DNA of 64,000 nt from Pseudogulbenkiania subflava DSM 22618. GTDB taxonomy: Bacteria > Pseudomonadota > Gammaproteobacteria > Burkholderiales > Chromobacteriaceae. A model generated the notes under the pieces. That model ran no database searches and was not told where the DNA came from. It worked only from the letters and a program-made list of their open reading frames with translations. Made by a program: the position numbers and the translations under genes. The stretch lies in NCBI RefSeq assembly GCF_900177275.1, contig NZ_FXAG01000002.1, forward strand, positions 272,339-336,338, in the 5' to 3' direction. Of the stretch, positions 16,697 to 24,671 are shown piece after piece (within the stretch, counting starts at the first letter, position 1; every line of letters starts with the position of its first letter).

Positions 16697-16874
16697 TTAG
16701 AACCTGTTCGCGATCTTGCTGCGCGTCCCTGATCGGGGCTCATGTGCACTGCGTGCCAATCTTCGATTGGCTCAGCGATCGGAAATCCTCATGTACTACT
16801 TGTACATTCCGGTTTCTGCGCTGCTCTTCACCCCGCTGAGGGCCGCTCGCGACAGATCGTGAACAGGTTCTTAG
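16697..16874. mobile_element. MITE-like palindromic element B (178 bp)
   Basis: The ends TTAGAACCTGTTCGCGATCT and AGATCGTGAACAGGTTCTTA are near-perfect terminal inverted repeats. The interior matches element A in inverted orientation. The right end contains the TAA stop (16871-16873) of the SDR gene. No open frame encodes a transposase. Confidence 0.8.
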
Positions 16875-17623
16875 CCAATGGTGTAACCGCCATCGACCAC
16901 GATTTCCTGCCCGTAGATGTTTTTGGCCGCATCCGACGCCAGGAACACCGAGGTCTCGGCGATGTCGTCGGGTTGGCCGAACTCCCCCGGAATCAGCCTG
17001 GCGGTGACCTGTTCCGCCACCTGGCCGAGCACCTCGGGCGGCAGGCCGACGGTGCCCCACAGCGGGGTGCCGATGGGGCCGGGGGCGATGCAGTTCACCC
17101 GGATGCCTCGGGGCGCCAGTTCCGCCGCCAGCGTTTGCGACAGCGACTTCAGTGCCGCCTTGCTGGCGCTGTAGATGGCGAGTCCGGGAAAGCCGACTTG
17201 GGTGAGGAAGGTGGTGATGAACTGGATCGTTCCGCCCGGGCGGATGTGCGGCAGAAAGAGCCGGGCGGTTTCGGCGGCCCCGAACAGGTTGACCGAGAAT
17301 TGCGTGTTGAACGCCTCGGCGCTGCTGTCCGCAAACGGCACCACGCGCGCGATGCCGGCATTGGGAACCAGGATGTCGATCTTGCCGACCTGCCTGGCGG
17401 TCTCCTCGACCAGTCGCTGCAAATCCTCCTGGCGCGTCACGTCGCCGGCGACGGCGACCACCTGTCCGGGATGCGCCGCCGCCAGTTCCGCGAGCGCCTC
17501 GGCGTTGCGGGCGAAGGCGACCACTCTGGCGCCTTCCGCCACGTACCGCGTCACGATCGCGCGCCCAATCCCGCTGCTGGCCCCGGTGACGACGGCCACC
17601 TTGCCTTGAAGTCTGTGCTGCAT
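16871..17623 (-). CDS. Short-chain dehydrogenase/reductase
   Basis: A 250-residue classical SDR. The cofactor motif GASSGIG lies at residues 14-20, NAG near 88, and YSASK near 155, with a typical C-terminal VDGGYTIG. The Ser normally found 13 residues before the catalytic Tyr is Thr here (ITTFLTQ), which may alter activity. The substrate is unknown. Its stop codon is embedded in the end of element B, so the element lies flush against the reading frame. Confidence 0.9.
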   Translation of the reverse strand: MQHRLQGKVAVVTGASSGIGRAIVTRYVAEGARVVAFARNAEALAELAAAHPGQVVAVAGDVTRQEDLQRLVEETARQVGKIDILVPNAGIARVVPFADSSAEAFNTQFSVNLFGAAETARLFLPHIRPGGTIQFITTFLTQVGFPGLAIYSASKAALKSLSQTLAAELAPRGIRVNCIAPGPIGTPLWGTVGLPPEVLGQVAEQVTARLIPGEFGQPDDIAETSVFLASDAAKNIYGQEIVVDGGYTIG

Positions 17624-17880
17624 GTTCGGTTACTCCGCTGATGTTGGTGAGGGGATAGTGGCGAAGCGGCGCGCCGCTTTCATTGACTGCCATCAACCGG
17701 TTCGGCATCCGGCCGCAGCACCCCGATGGCCGGCGTACCGGCGGCATTCCCCGTCGTCGACGCCACGCCGGGTGGGGCGCTCGGCGCGGCCTTGACCGTT
17801 GCGAAGACCTTTCTCACCGGGGCGGCATGTGCCACGCTGAGAGGGTCGGCCATCGAGCGCAACCAGGGAGGAGGAAGATC

Positions 17881-18432
17881 ATGTTCGACAAGGATCGTTT
17901 CATCCAGGACTGTCTGAAGGCGGTGGCCGACGGGCAGGGGGCCATTCGCGAGCTGGTGCAGGAGGCGGTGGCGGATAGGCAAGGCGTGATGGCCGGGCTG
18001 GGCGAGCCGCAGCATGCCGGCATTACCCCGCTCTATGTCGGCCCGGAACTCACCATCCTCAACTTCGTCTGGGCGCCGTGCATGAGCCTGATGCCGCACA
18101 ACCACCAGATGTTTTCCGTGATCGGCATCTATTCCGGCCGCGAAGACAACGTGTTCTGGCGCCGCACGGCAGGCAGCATCGAGGCGGCCGGGGCCCAGTC
18201 GCTCGGCGCTGGCGAGGTGGCGACACTCGGTCGCGACATCATCCATTCGGTGCTGAACCCCATCGGCAAGATGACCTGCGCCATTCACGTGTATGGCGGC
18301 GACTTCTTCCATCCCGCCCGCCCGAGAAGCGAATGGGACCACGAAACGCTGATCGAGCGCCCCTGGGACGTGGAGGGGGTGAAAACGCTGTTCCGCGAGG
18401 CCGAAGCGCGTTTCAACGCCACCCGGACATGA
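17881..18432 (+). CDS. Cysteine dioxygenase-like cupin protein
   Basis: A 183-residue cupin (MFDKDRFIQDCLKAV) resembling the bacterial thiol dioxygenase family (cysteine or 3-mercaptopropionate dioxygenase-like). MPHNHQMFSVIGIYSGRED near residues 71-89 gives the first His metal ligands, and HSVLNP near 122 and AIHVYGGDF near 136 give further His. A strong ribosome site (GGGAGGAGGAAG) fixes the start at 17881, although the frame is open further upstream. It is divergent from the SDR gene. The exact thiol substrate cannot be read from sequence. Confidence 0.82.
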   Translation: MFDKDRFIQDCLKAVADGQGAIRELVQEAVADRQGVMAGLGEPQHAGITPLYVGPELTILNFVWAPCMSLMPHNHQMFSVIGIYSGREDNVFWRRTAGSIEAAGAQSLGAGEVATLGRDIIHSVLNPIGKMTCAIHVYGGDFFHPARPRSEWDHETLIERPWDVEGVKTLFREAEARFNATRT

Positions 18433-18544
18433 GCCGCGCCCTTGGCGCAGCCCGCTGCCGCGAAGGCGGCGCAAGATACGCTACAATTTCGGCCACGCTG
18501 CGGCGAGCCGCATTGACCGATGACCGAATCAACGAGAGTGCTTG

Positions 18545-18886
18545 ATGAGTAACGAATTACAGGTTGTGGACATTCAACCGGGCGACGGCAAGGAGGTGGT
18601 CAAAGGCGCCTTGATCACCACCCAGTACACTGGTTTTCTCGAGGACGGCACCAAGTTCGACTCCTCGTACGATCGCGGCCGCCCCTTCCAGTGCGTCATC
18701 GGCACCGGGCGCGTGATCAAGGGCTGGGATCAGGGCCTGATGGGCATGAAGGTCGGCGGCAAGCGCAAGCTCTTCGTGCCGGCCCATCTCGCCTACGGCG
18801 AACGGCAGATCGGCGCCCATATCAAACCCAACTCCAACCTCATTTTCGAGATCGAGCTGTTGGAGGTGTTGACGCGGGACGACTGA
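18545..18886 (+). CDS. FKBP-type peptidyl-prolyl isomerase
   Basis: A 113-residue single-domain FKBP that speeds prolyl isomerisation. It shows the family blocks TQYTGFLEDGTKFDSSYDRG, GRVIKGWDQGLMGMKVGGKR (the active-site Trp is in KGWD) and LIFEIELLEV. There is no signal peptide, so it is cytoplasmic. It resembles the small FKBP found in Neisseria. The ATG at 18545 is chosen over the preceding TTG. Confidence 0.93.
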   Translation: MSNELQVVDIQPGDGKEVVKGALITTQYTGFLEDGTKFDSSYDRGRPFQCVIGTGRVIKGWDQGLMGMKVGGKRKLFVPAHLAYGERQIGAHIKPNSNLIFEIELLEVLTRDD

Positions 18887-19048
18887 GGGCGCCCCGGCCG
18901 GCCCCGTGTGGGCCGTCCGCATCCACCTTTCCCTTTCCTGCGCCAATCCGGCCGTTGCGCCCGCATCGTGCACCTCCGGCGTGGCTGGGTCGCGCCAGTC
19001 AACGCCTTCCTTGATGTAAATCAGCTTCTGCCGCGTGGGTTTTCGACA

Positions 19049-19074
19049 GCGTGATATATTGCTGTATATTACGC
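19049..19074. promoter_or_regulatory. ModE operator upstream of modA
   Basis: GCGTGATATA, 6 bases, then TATATTACGC: a near-perfect inverted repeat with the TATA cores and 6-base spacer typical of molybdate-responsive ModE sites. It lies 28 bases before the modA start, where binding would block transcription. Confidence 0.8.
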
Positions 19075-19102
19075 TCGATCGACACATGACTCGGAGACCG
19101 AG

Positions 19103-19861
19103 ATGCCGCTCCCACTGACGAAACGCCTCCTGGCTGCCGCCGCCATCATTGCCGTTACCGGCCTGGTGCATGCCGGCGAACTGACGGTATCCGCCGCCGC
19201 CAGCCTCACCAACGCCTTCAAGGACATCGCCCAGGGTTACGAGGCCAAGTATCCGGGGGCCAAGGTGTTGCTGAACTTCGGCGCCTCGGGCGCGCTGCTG
19301 CAGCAGATGGCCAAGGGCGCCCCCGTCGACGTGTTCGCCTCGGCCGATCAGGAAACCATGGACCAGGCCGTGCAGCAGAAGCTGGTGGCGGCGAGCGAGC
19401 GGCATGATTTCGTGCGCAATAGCCTGGCGCTGATCGTGCCCGGCGACAGCAAGCTGGCGCTCAAGCGGCTGGAGGACCTGAGCCAGGGTAGCGTGCAGAA
19501 GGTTGCCATCGGCAACCCGGCCAGCGTTCCGGTCGGCCGCTACACCAAGCACGCCCTGGAGGCCGCCAGGCTGTGGCCGGTGCTGCAAGCCAAGGCGGTC
19601 ACGACCCAGAACGTGCGCCAGTCGCTGGACTACGTGGCGCGCGGCGAGGTCGATGCCGGTTTCGTCTACGGTACCGACGCCGCCATCATGAAGGACAAGG
19701 TGAAAGTGGCGTTCACGGTGCCGCTCGACATCGCCATCAGCTACCCGATTGCCAAAACCGTCAGCAGCGCCAACGCCGACGAGGCCAAGCGTTTCGTCGC
19801 CTACGTCCTGTCGCCGGCGGGTCAGGCGGTCCTGGGCAAGTACGGCTTTTCGAAGCCCTGA
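19103..19861 (+). CDS. modA: Molybdate ABC transporter periplasmic binding protein
   Basis: A 252-residue exported protein with a signal peptide ending at VHAG near residue 24. The mature part begins ELTVSAAASLTNAFKDIA, the ModA hallmark that holds the oxyanion through Ser and Ala backbone contacts, followed by NFGASGALLQQ and VFASADQETM. It captures molybdate or tungstate in the periplasm and hands it to ModB. First gene of modABC-nifQ-like-modE, and directly behind a ModE box. Confidence 0.95.
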   Translation: MPLPLTKRLLAAAAIIAVTGLVHAGELTVSAAASLTNAFKDIAQGYEAKYPGAKVLLNFGASGALLQQMAKGAPVDVFASADQETMDQAVQQKLVAASERHDFVRNSLALIVPGDSKLALKRLEDLSQGSVQKVAIGNPASVPVGRYTKHALEAARLWPVLQAKAVTTQNVRQSLDYVARGEVDAGFVYGTDAAIMKDKVKVAFTVPLDIAISYPIAKTVSSANADEAKRFVAYVLSPAGQAVLGKYGFSKP

Positions 19862-19871
19862 GCGAGGACAC

Positions 19872-20543
19872 ATGGAATCGGCATGGACGGCGCTGGCGCT
19901 GTCATTGAAGGTGGCCGGCTGCGCTACGCTGCTCAATCTGCTGCTCGGCGTGGGTGTCGGCTTCCTGCTGGCGCGGGTGCGTTTCGTCGGGCGCGACCTG
20001 CTCGACACCGTGCTGACCCTGCCGATGGTGATGCCGCCCACGGTGCTGGGCTTCTACCTGCTGGTGCTGGTGGGACGGCGCGGCTGGCTGGGCGCCTGGC
20101 TGCACGACAGCTTCGGCATCAATCTGATTTTCACCTGGCAGGGCGCGGTGATCGCCGCCTCCATCGTGGCCTTTCCGCTGGTGTTCAAGCCGGCCCGGGC
20201 GGCGTTCGAGGCGGTCGACGGCCAGCTCGAGCAGGCGGCGCGGGTGCTGGGCGTCTCGGAGGCCGCGATCTTCTTTCGCGTCACCTTGCCGCTGGCTTGG
20301 CGCGGCATCCTCGCCGGGCTGCTGCTCGCCTTCGCCCGAGCCCTGGGCGAATTCGGCGCGACGCTGATGGTGGCGGGCAGCATCCCGGGCAAGACGCAAA
20401 CCCTGTCGATCGCCGTGTACGAGGCGGTGCAGGCCGGGCAGGACGACGTGGCCAATACCCTGGTGCTGATCACCTCGGTGGTGTGCATGGTGGTGCTGCT
20501 GGCGGCGGGACGCCTGGCCCCCGGCCGCATCGCCAACCAGTAG
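19872..20543 (+). CDS. modB: Molybdate ABC transporter permease
   Basis: A 223-residue inner-membrane permease with five hydrophobic segments. The ModB-type LPMVMPPTVLGFYLLV stretch lies near residue 50. The EAA loop that contacts ModC is visible as EQAARVLGVSEAAIFFRVTLP followed by ARALGEFGATLMVAG near 165. Ten bases separate it from modA and eleven from modC, consistent with one transcript. Confidence 0.95.
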   Translation: MESAWTALALSLKVAGCATLLNLLLGVGVGFLLARVRFVGRDLLDTVLTLPMVMPPTVLGFYLLVLVGRRGWLGAWLHDSFGINLIFTWQGAVIAASIVAFPLVFKPARAAFEAVDGQLEQAARVLGVSEAAIFFRVTLPLAWRGILAGLLLAFARALGEFGATLMVAGSIPGKTQTLSIAVYEAVQAGQDDVANTLVLITSVVCMVVLLAAGRLAPGRIANQ

Positions 20544-20554
20544 GAGAGCGGCGC

Positions 20555-21256
20555 ATGCAGCTCGATATCGATATCCGCAAGACCCTGCATTCCGGCAAGC
20601 GCACCTTCCAGTTGCAGGTCCGTTTTCAGTCGGTGAGCCAGCGCATCGTCATCTTCGGGCCGTCCGGTTCGGGCAAGAGCCTGACGCTGAAGGCGATAGC
20701 CGGTCTGATGCGGCCCGACCACGGCCATATCCGCCTCGACGGCGAGACCCTGTTCGACGCCGGCGCCGGCATCGACCTCGCGCCGCAGGCGCGCAAGGTG
20801 GGCTACCTGTTCCAGGACTACGCGCTGTTTCCGCACTTGAGCGTGCGCCAGAACATCGGCTTCGGCCTGAAACGCGGCTGGTTCAACCCGCGCGCCGCCG
20901 AGAAGAGCGAGGCGGTCGATTATTGGCTGGAGGCGCTGCATCTGAGCCACCTCGCCCACCAGATGCCTGGCGAGTTGTCCGGTGGGCAGCGGCAGCGCAC
21001 CGCGCTGGCGCGGGCGCTGGTGGCCGAACCCCGGGCGCTGCTGCTGGATGAACCGTTTGCCGCGCTCGACCCCCTGCTGCGTCAGCGGATGCGGGAGGAG
21101 CTGGACGAATTGCAGCGCCGCCTGCAGGTGCCGATGGTGCTCATCACGCACGACCCGGAGGACGTGGCGGTGTTCGGCGAGCAGGTGCTGGCGCTGCACG
21201 ACGGCATGATCGCTCCGCCCGAGGCCAGCCCGCAGCCGGGCGTGCTGCCGGCCTAA
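20555..21256 (+). CDS. modC: Molybdate ABC transporter ATPase, lacking the Mop domain
   Basis: A 233-residue ATPase that powers ModB. Walker A is GPSGSGKS near residue 34, the Q-loop lies in YLFQDYALFPHLSVRQN, the signature is LSGGQRQR near 140, and Walker B plus D-loop is LLLDEPFAALDP. Ordinary ModC is about 350 residues with a C-terminal Mop/TOBE domain; here the protein stops after the ATPase core. That leaves the Mop-containing ModE downstream as the only molybdate-binding regulator in the operon. Confidence 0.93.
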   Translation: MQLDIDIRKTLHSGKRTFQLQVRFQSVSQRIVIFGPSGSGKSLTLKAIAGLMRPDHGHIRLDGETLFDAGAGIDLAPQARKVGYLFQDYALFPHLSVRQNIGFGLKRGWFNPRAAEKSEAVDYWLEALHLSHLAHQMPGELSGGQRQRTALARALVAEPRALLLDEPFAALDPLLRQRMREELDELQRRLQVPMVLITHDPEDVAVFGEQVLALHDGMIAPPEASPQPGVLPA

Positions 21257-21354
21257 GCGTGTTGACCCGCGTGCCCTACCCGGCACCGGCGGACGCGCCG
21301 GCTGCGCGGTCCCATGACCTACCCACCCACCTCGACACCTGAAAGGCTTGCGAT

Positions 21355-21936
21355 ATGAGTGCTCTTTCTCCCTCCACGGCCACGGTGCCGCCGGTCCCCC
21401 GCGACGAGTCGGCGTTGTTGGACCGGGCGATCGCTGGGGTGCTGCGCCATGCCCAGGACGGCGACTTGCCGCTGTTCGCCTGGACCCTCGGTCTGCCGCA
21501 GCCGGCGCTGCTGGCGATGCTGGCGCAGCGCTTTCCCGAGCTGGACCGTCTCGAGCCGATGCCGGAACCGGATTACGCCAGCGTCCGCGCCGCGACGCCC
21601 GCCGGCTTTGCCGAGCTGGTCGCCTTGCTGGGGGCGCACCGCGCGCCCGATGTGCCGGAGGCGGAGGCCGAGTGGCTGGCGCACGCCGTGGCGGCGGCCT
21701 GCTTTGGCGAGCGGCCGTTGTCGGAAGACCTGGGGCTGAGCGGGCGGGAGGCGGTGTCCCGGCTTCTGGAGCGCTATTTCCCGTCGCTGTCGCGACGCAA
21801 CCCCGCCCGCCGCAGCTGGAAGCCCTTTCTGTTCGCCGAGCTGGCGGCCGCGCGTGCTGCCACGGCGACGCCGGGAGACGCGGCGGGTCCGGGTCAGCAA
21901 CGTGGCTTTTCCGATTCAGACAGGCGAGGGCGCTAG
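21355..21936 (+). CDS. NifQ-like protein without the C-terminal Cys cluster
   Basis: A 193-residue protein that I align by eye with NifQ, the molybdenum donor for nitrogenase cofactor synthesis. Matching features are LPLFAWTLGLPQPALLAMLAQ near residue 37, EAEWLAHAVAAACFGE near 103, LSEDLGLSGREAVSRLLERYFP near 121, and NPARRSWKPFLFAEL near 150. True NifQ ends in a C-x4-C-x2-C-x5-C metal site; here the tail is Ala/Gly/Arg-rich with no Cys at all. No nif genes are present. Its place between modC and modE points to a molybdenum-handling role that no longer uses that cluster. Confidence 0.68.
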   Translation: MSALSPSTATVPPVPRDESALLDRAIAGVLRHAQDGDLPLFAWTLGLPQPALLAMLAQRFPELDRLEPMPEPDYASVRAATPAGFAELVALLGAHRAPDVPEAEAEWLAHAVAAACFGERPLSEDLGLSGREAVSRLLERYFPSLSRRNPARRSWKPFLFAELAAARAATATPGDAAGPGQQRGFSDSDRRGR

Positions 21937-21942
21937 CAAGCC

Positions 21943-22755
21943 ATGGATACCAAAGACAACAGCATCGCCTTGTGCGGTTCGGTGTGGATGACGGTGGGTG
22001 GCGAAAATTTCGGCGGCGCCGGTCGTATCGAATTGCTGGCCAAGATCGCCGAATGCGGCTCCATCACCCGGGCCGCCAAGGCCATCAAGATGAGCTACAA
22101 GGCGGCCTGGGACGCCATCGACGCCATGAACAATCTGGCCGGCGAGCCGTTGGTGGAGCGGTTGGTGGGCGGCAAGGGCGGCGGCGGCACGCGCCTGACG
22201 CCGCGCGGTGAGCAACTGGTGGAGAATTTCCGCATCATCGAGCGCGAGCACCGCCGTTTCATCGAGCAGTTGGGGCGGCAGGCCGACAGCCTCGCCGACG
22301 ATTATGTCCTGATCAGGAGGATGGGGATGAATACCAGTGCGCGCAATCAGTTCCTCGGCAAAGTTACGGTGGTGAAACACGGCGCCGTCAACGACGAAAT
22401 CGAGCTGGAAGTCACGGGCGGGCAGACGATCGTGGCCACGGTCACCCATGAAAGCACCGAAGGGCTGGGCTTGCGTCCGGGGGCCGAGGCGTTTGCGCTG
22501 GTGAAGTCGTCGTCGGTCATCGTGGTGACCGACGAGGCAGGCGCCCGTTTCTCCGCACGCAATCGTCTCAGCGGCACCATCGCGCGCATCGTGCCCGGAG
22601 CGGTGAACACCGAAGTGGTGATCGATCTGCCCGGCGGCATCGCCGTGGCCGCCATCGTCACCAACGACAGCCGCCAGGCGCTCGACCTCGCCGTGGGCAA
22701 CACCGCCACGGCGATCTTCAAGGCGTCGAGCGTGATCCTGGGGGTACCGGCGTAA
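21943..22755 (+). CDS. modE: Molybdate-responsive transcriptional regulator
   Basis: A 270-residue regulator. The N-terminal winged helix has GSITRAAKAIKMSYKAAWDAID near residues 40-61 (HTH). Two C-terminal Mop/TOBE modules start at about 130 (TSARNQFLGKVTVVKHGAVN) and 200 (SARNRLSGTIARIVPGAVN) and bind molybdate. The molybdate-bound dimer represses modABC at the box near 19049. It is separated by 6 bases from the NifQ-like gene. Its TAA stop is the first triplet of element C. Confidence 0.94.
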   Translation: MDTKDNSIALCGSVWMTVGGENFGGAGRIELLAKIAECGSITRAAKAIKMSYKAAWDAIDAMNNLAGEPLVERLVGGKGGGGTRLTPRGEQLVENFRIIEREHRRFIEQLGRQADSLADDYVLIRRMGMNTSARNQFLGKVTVVKHGAVNDEIELEVTGGQTIVATVTHESTEGLGLRPGAEAFALVKSSSVIVVTDEAGARFSARNRLSGTIARIVPGAVNTEVVIDLPGGIAVAAIVTNDSRQALDLAVGNTATAIFKASSVILGVPA

Positions 22756-22898
22756 GAACCTGTTTGCGATCTGCTGCGCTTCGGCGATACGGCGTTAAAA
22801 ACGACTTCGGAATGCTCATTTACCCCGTGTAAACTCCGCTTCCTCAGCCGTTTTTGCCTTGTCTCGCTCTAGCTCGCGAGATCGTAAACAGGCTCTAA
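22753..22898. mobile_element. MITE-like palindromic element C (146 bp)
   Basis: The ends TAAGAACCTGTTTGCGATCT and AGATCGTAAACAGGCTCTAA form terminal inverted repeats like those of elements A and B, but the interior differs (ACGGCGTTAAAAACGAC and CCTCAGCCGTTTTTGCC can pair). It begins exactly at the modE stop codon and ends 18 bases before the fumC stop. Confidence 0.72.
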
Positions 22899-22916
22899 GC
22901 GTCGGCCGGGCTGCGC

Positions 22917-24299
22917 TCAGCCCACCATGTCCTGTGGCTTCACCCAGGCATCGAACTGCTCCGCCGTGACGAAGCCGCTCGCCAGTGCTGCCTCGCGCAG
23001 TGTCAGCCCCTCCTTGTGCGCCTTCTTGGCGATGGCCGCCGCCTTGTCGTAGCCGATATGCGGATTGAGCGCCGTCACCAGCATCAGCGATTTTTCCAGC
23101 AGCTCGTCGATGCGGGCGCGGTTCGGTTCGATGCCGGCCGCGCAGTGCTCGTTGAAGCTGGTCATGCCGTCGGCCAGCAGGCGCACGCTCTGCAGGAAGT
23201 TGTGGATGATCAGCGGCTTGAACACGTTGAGTTCGAAGTTGCCGCTGGCGCCGCCGATGTTGACCGCGACGTCGTTGCCCAGCACCTGGGCGCAGGCCAT
23301 GGTCAGCGCTTCGCTCTGCGTCGGGTTGACCTTGCCCGGCATGATCGAGCTGCCGGGTTCGTTCTCCGGGATGGTGATCTCGCCGATGCCGCAACGCGGC
23401 CCGCTGGCCAGCCAGCGCACGTCGTTGGCGATCTTCATCAGTGCCGCCGCCAGCGTCTTCAGCGCGCCGTGGCCATGCACCAGCGCGTCGTGCGTCGCCA
23501 GCGCCTCGAACTTGTTGGGGGCGGAGACGAAGGACAGGCCGGTGTCTTCGGCCAACCTTTGCGCCACGCGCACGGCGAATTCCGGATGCGCGTTGAGCCC
23601 GGTGCCGACCGCGGTGCCGCCCAGCGCCAGCTCGCACAGGTGCGGCAGCGCGTCTTCGAGATGGCGCCGGCAGTGCGCCAGCTGCGCCACGTAGCCGGAG
23701 AACTCCTGCCCCAGCGTCAGCGGCGTGGCATCCTGCAGGTGGGTGCGGCCGATCTTGACGATGCCGGCGAACGCCAGCGCCTTGGCGGTGAGGGCCGTGG
23801 CCAGCGTATCCAGCGCCGGCAGCAGGCGTTGTTCGAGCGCCGCCACCGCCGCCACGTGCATCGCGGTGGGGAACACGTCGTTGGACGACTGGCCGCGGTT
23901 GACGTGGTCGTTCGGATGCACCAGGCGCGTCTCGCCGCGCTCGCCGCCCATCAGCTCGCTGGCGCGGTTGGCCAGCACCTCGTTCATGTTCATGTTGGAT
24001 TGCGTGCCCGAGCCAGTCTGCCACACCGCCAGCGGAAACTCGTCCGGATGCTGTCCGGCGATCACTTCGCCGGCGGCGGCCTCGATCGCCCCCGCCAGCT
24101 CGGGTGCCAGCAGGCCGAGCTCGGCGTTGACCCCGGCCGCGGCACGCTTCACCTGGGCCAGCGCCTCGATCAGCTCGGGTGGCATTTTCTCGCTCGAGAT
24201 ACGGAAGTTTTCCAGCGAACGCTGGGTCTGGGCACCCCACAGCCGCTTGGCCGGGACGGCGATCTCGCCGAAGGTATCGCGTTCCATACGGACGGACAT
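22917..24299 (-). CDS. fumC: Class II fumarate hydratase
   Basis: Iron-independent fumarase that interconverts fumarate and malate in the TCA cycle. The 460-residue product starts [17 protein letters not shown]. Active-site blocks visible are [19 protein letters not shown] near 97, [19 protein letters not shown] near 130, [10 protein letters not shown] near 185, and the superfamily signature [11 protein letters not shown] near 318. Longer upstream starts are not used. Divergent from the class I fumarase gene. It contains one GGTTGGCCGAAG word. Confidence 0.95.
   Translation of the reverse strand: MSVRMERDTFGEIAVPAKRLWGAQTQRSLENFRISSEKMPPELIEALAQVKRAAAGVNAELGLLAPELAGAIEAAAGEVIAGQHPDEFPLAVWQTGSGTQSNMNMNEVLANRASELMGGERGETRLVHPNDHVNRGQSSNDVFPTAMHVAAVAALEQRLLPALDTLATALTAKALAFAGIVKIGRTHLQDATPLTLGQEFSGYVAQLAHCRRHLEDALPHLCELALGGTAVGTGLNAHPEFAVRVAQRLAEDTGLSFVSAPNKFEALATHDALVHGHGALKTLAAALMKIANDVRWLASGPRCGIGEITIPENEPGSSIMPGKVNPTQSEALTMACAQVLGNDVAVNIGGASGNFELNVFKPLIIHNFLQSVRLLADGMTSFNEHCAAGIEPNRARIDELLEKSLMLVTALNPHIGYDKAAAIAKKAHKEGLTLREAALASGFVTAEQFDAWVKPQDMVG
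23546..23557 (-). repeat. GGTTGGCCGAAG word inside fumC
   Basis: Exact copy on the minus strand, extended to AAAGGTTGGCCGAAG, encoding R-L-A-E in frame. Confidence 0.75.
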
Positions 24300-24671
24300 G
24301 ACAGTCTCTCCTACACGAGAAGCATTTTCCGAACCTGCTTCACGAGATGTCGAGAGCGGATCGTGGATCGAGGTAGAGCGTAGGATGGGGGAACGTAGCG
24401 AAACCCATCGTCGATGAGCGCCGGCTGGCGCTCCCCGGTCTGCGGGATCACGCCCAGGGACGTCCAGCAAGATCGTGAACAGGTGCTTCATGAAGCCTAG
24501 CAGCCGGTCCTTGGGGCGACAAGGCGGAAGCCGGCGCCGGAACGGTGTTACAATCACCGGCTGGGCCGCTAAGCCCACTGCCTGCCGGTTGCCTGGCGGG
24601 CCGTGCGCTTAGCGGCTCCCGCGGCCAGCCCGCTGGCCACTCGTCATCACCCGTTTTTGCGAGACAGCCTC
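24300..24671. other. Divergent fumC/fumA intergenic region with element remnant and leader hairpin
   Basis: About 370 bases. A fragment GCAAGATCGTGAACAGGTGC (24467-24486) matches one end of the MITE-like family, so an element may have decayed here. A TACAAT -10-like box (24549-24554) lies ahead of fumA. The fumA leader then carries a 10-base perfect inverted repeat, GCCGCTAAGC (24565-24574) and GCTTAGCGGC (24607-24616), of unknown role. Confidence 0.5.

Noticed and set aside
17680..18474. 264-codon minus-strand frame opposite the cupin gene
   Set aside because: Antisense to a cupin gene with a strong ribosome site and clear family motifs; the mirror frame has none.
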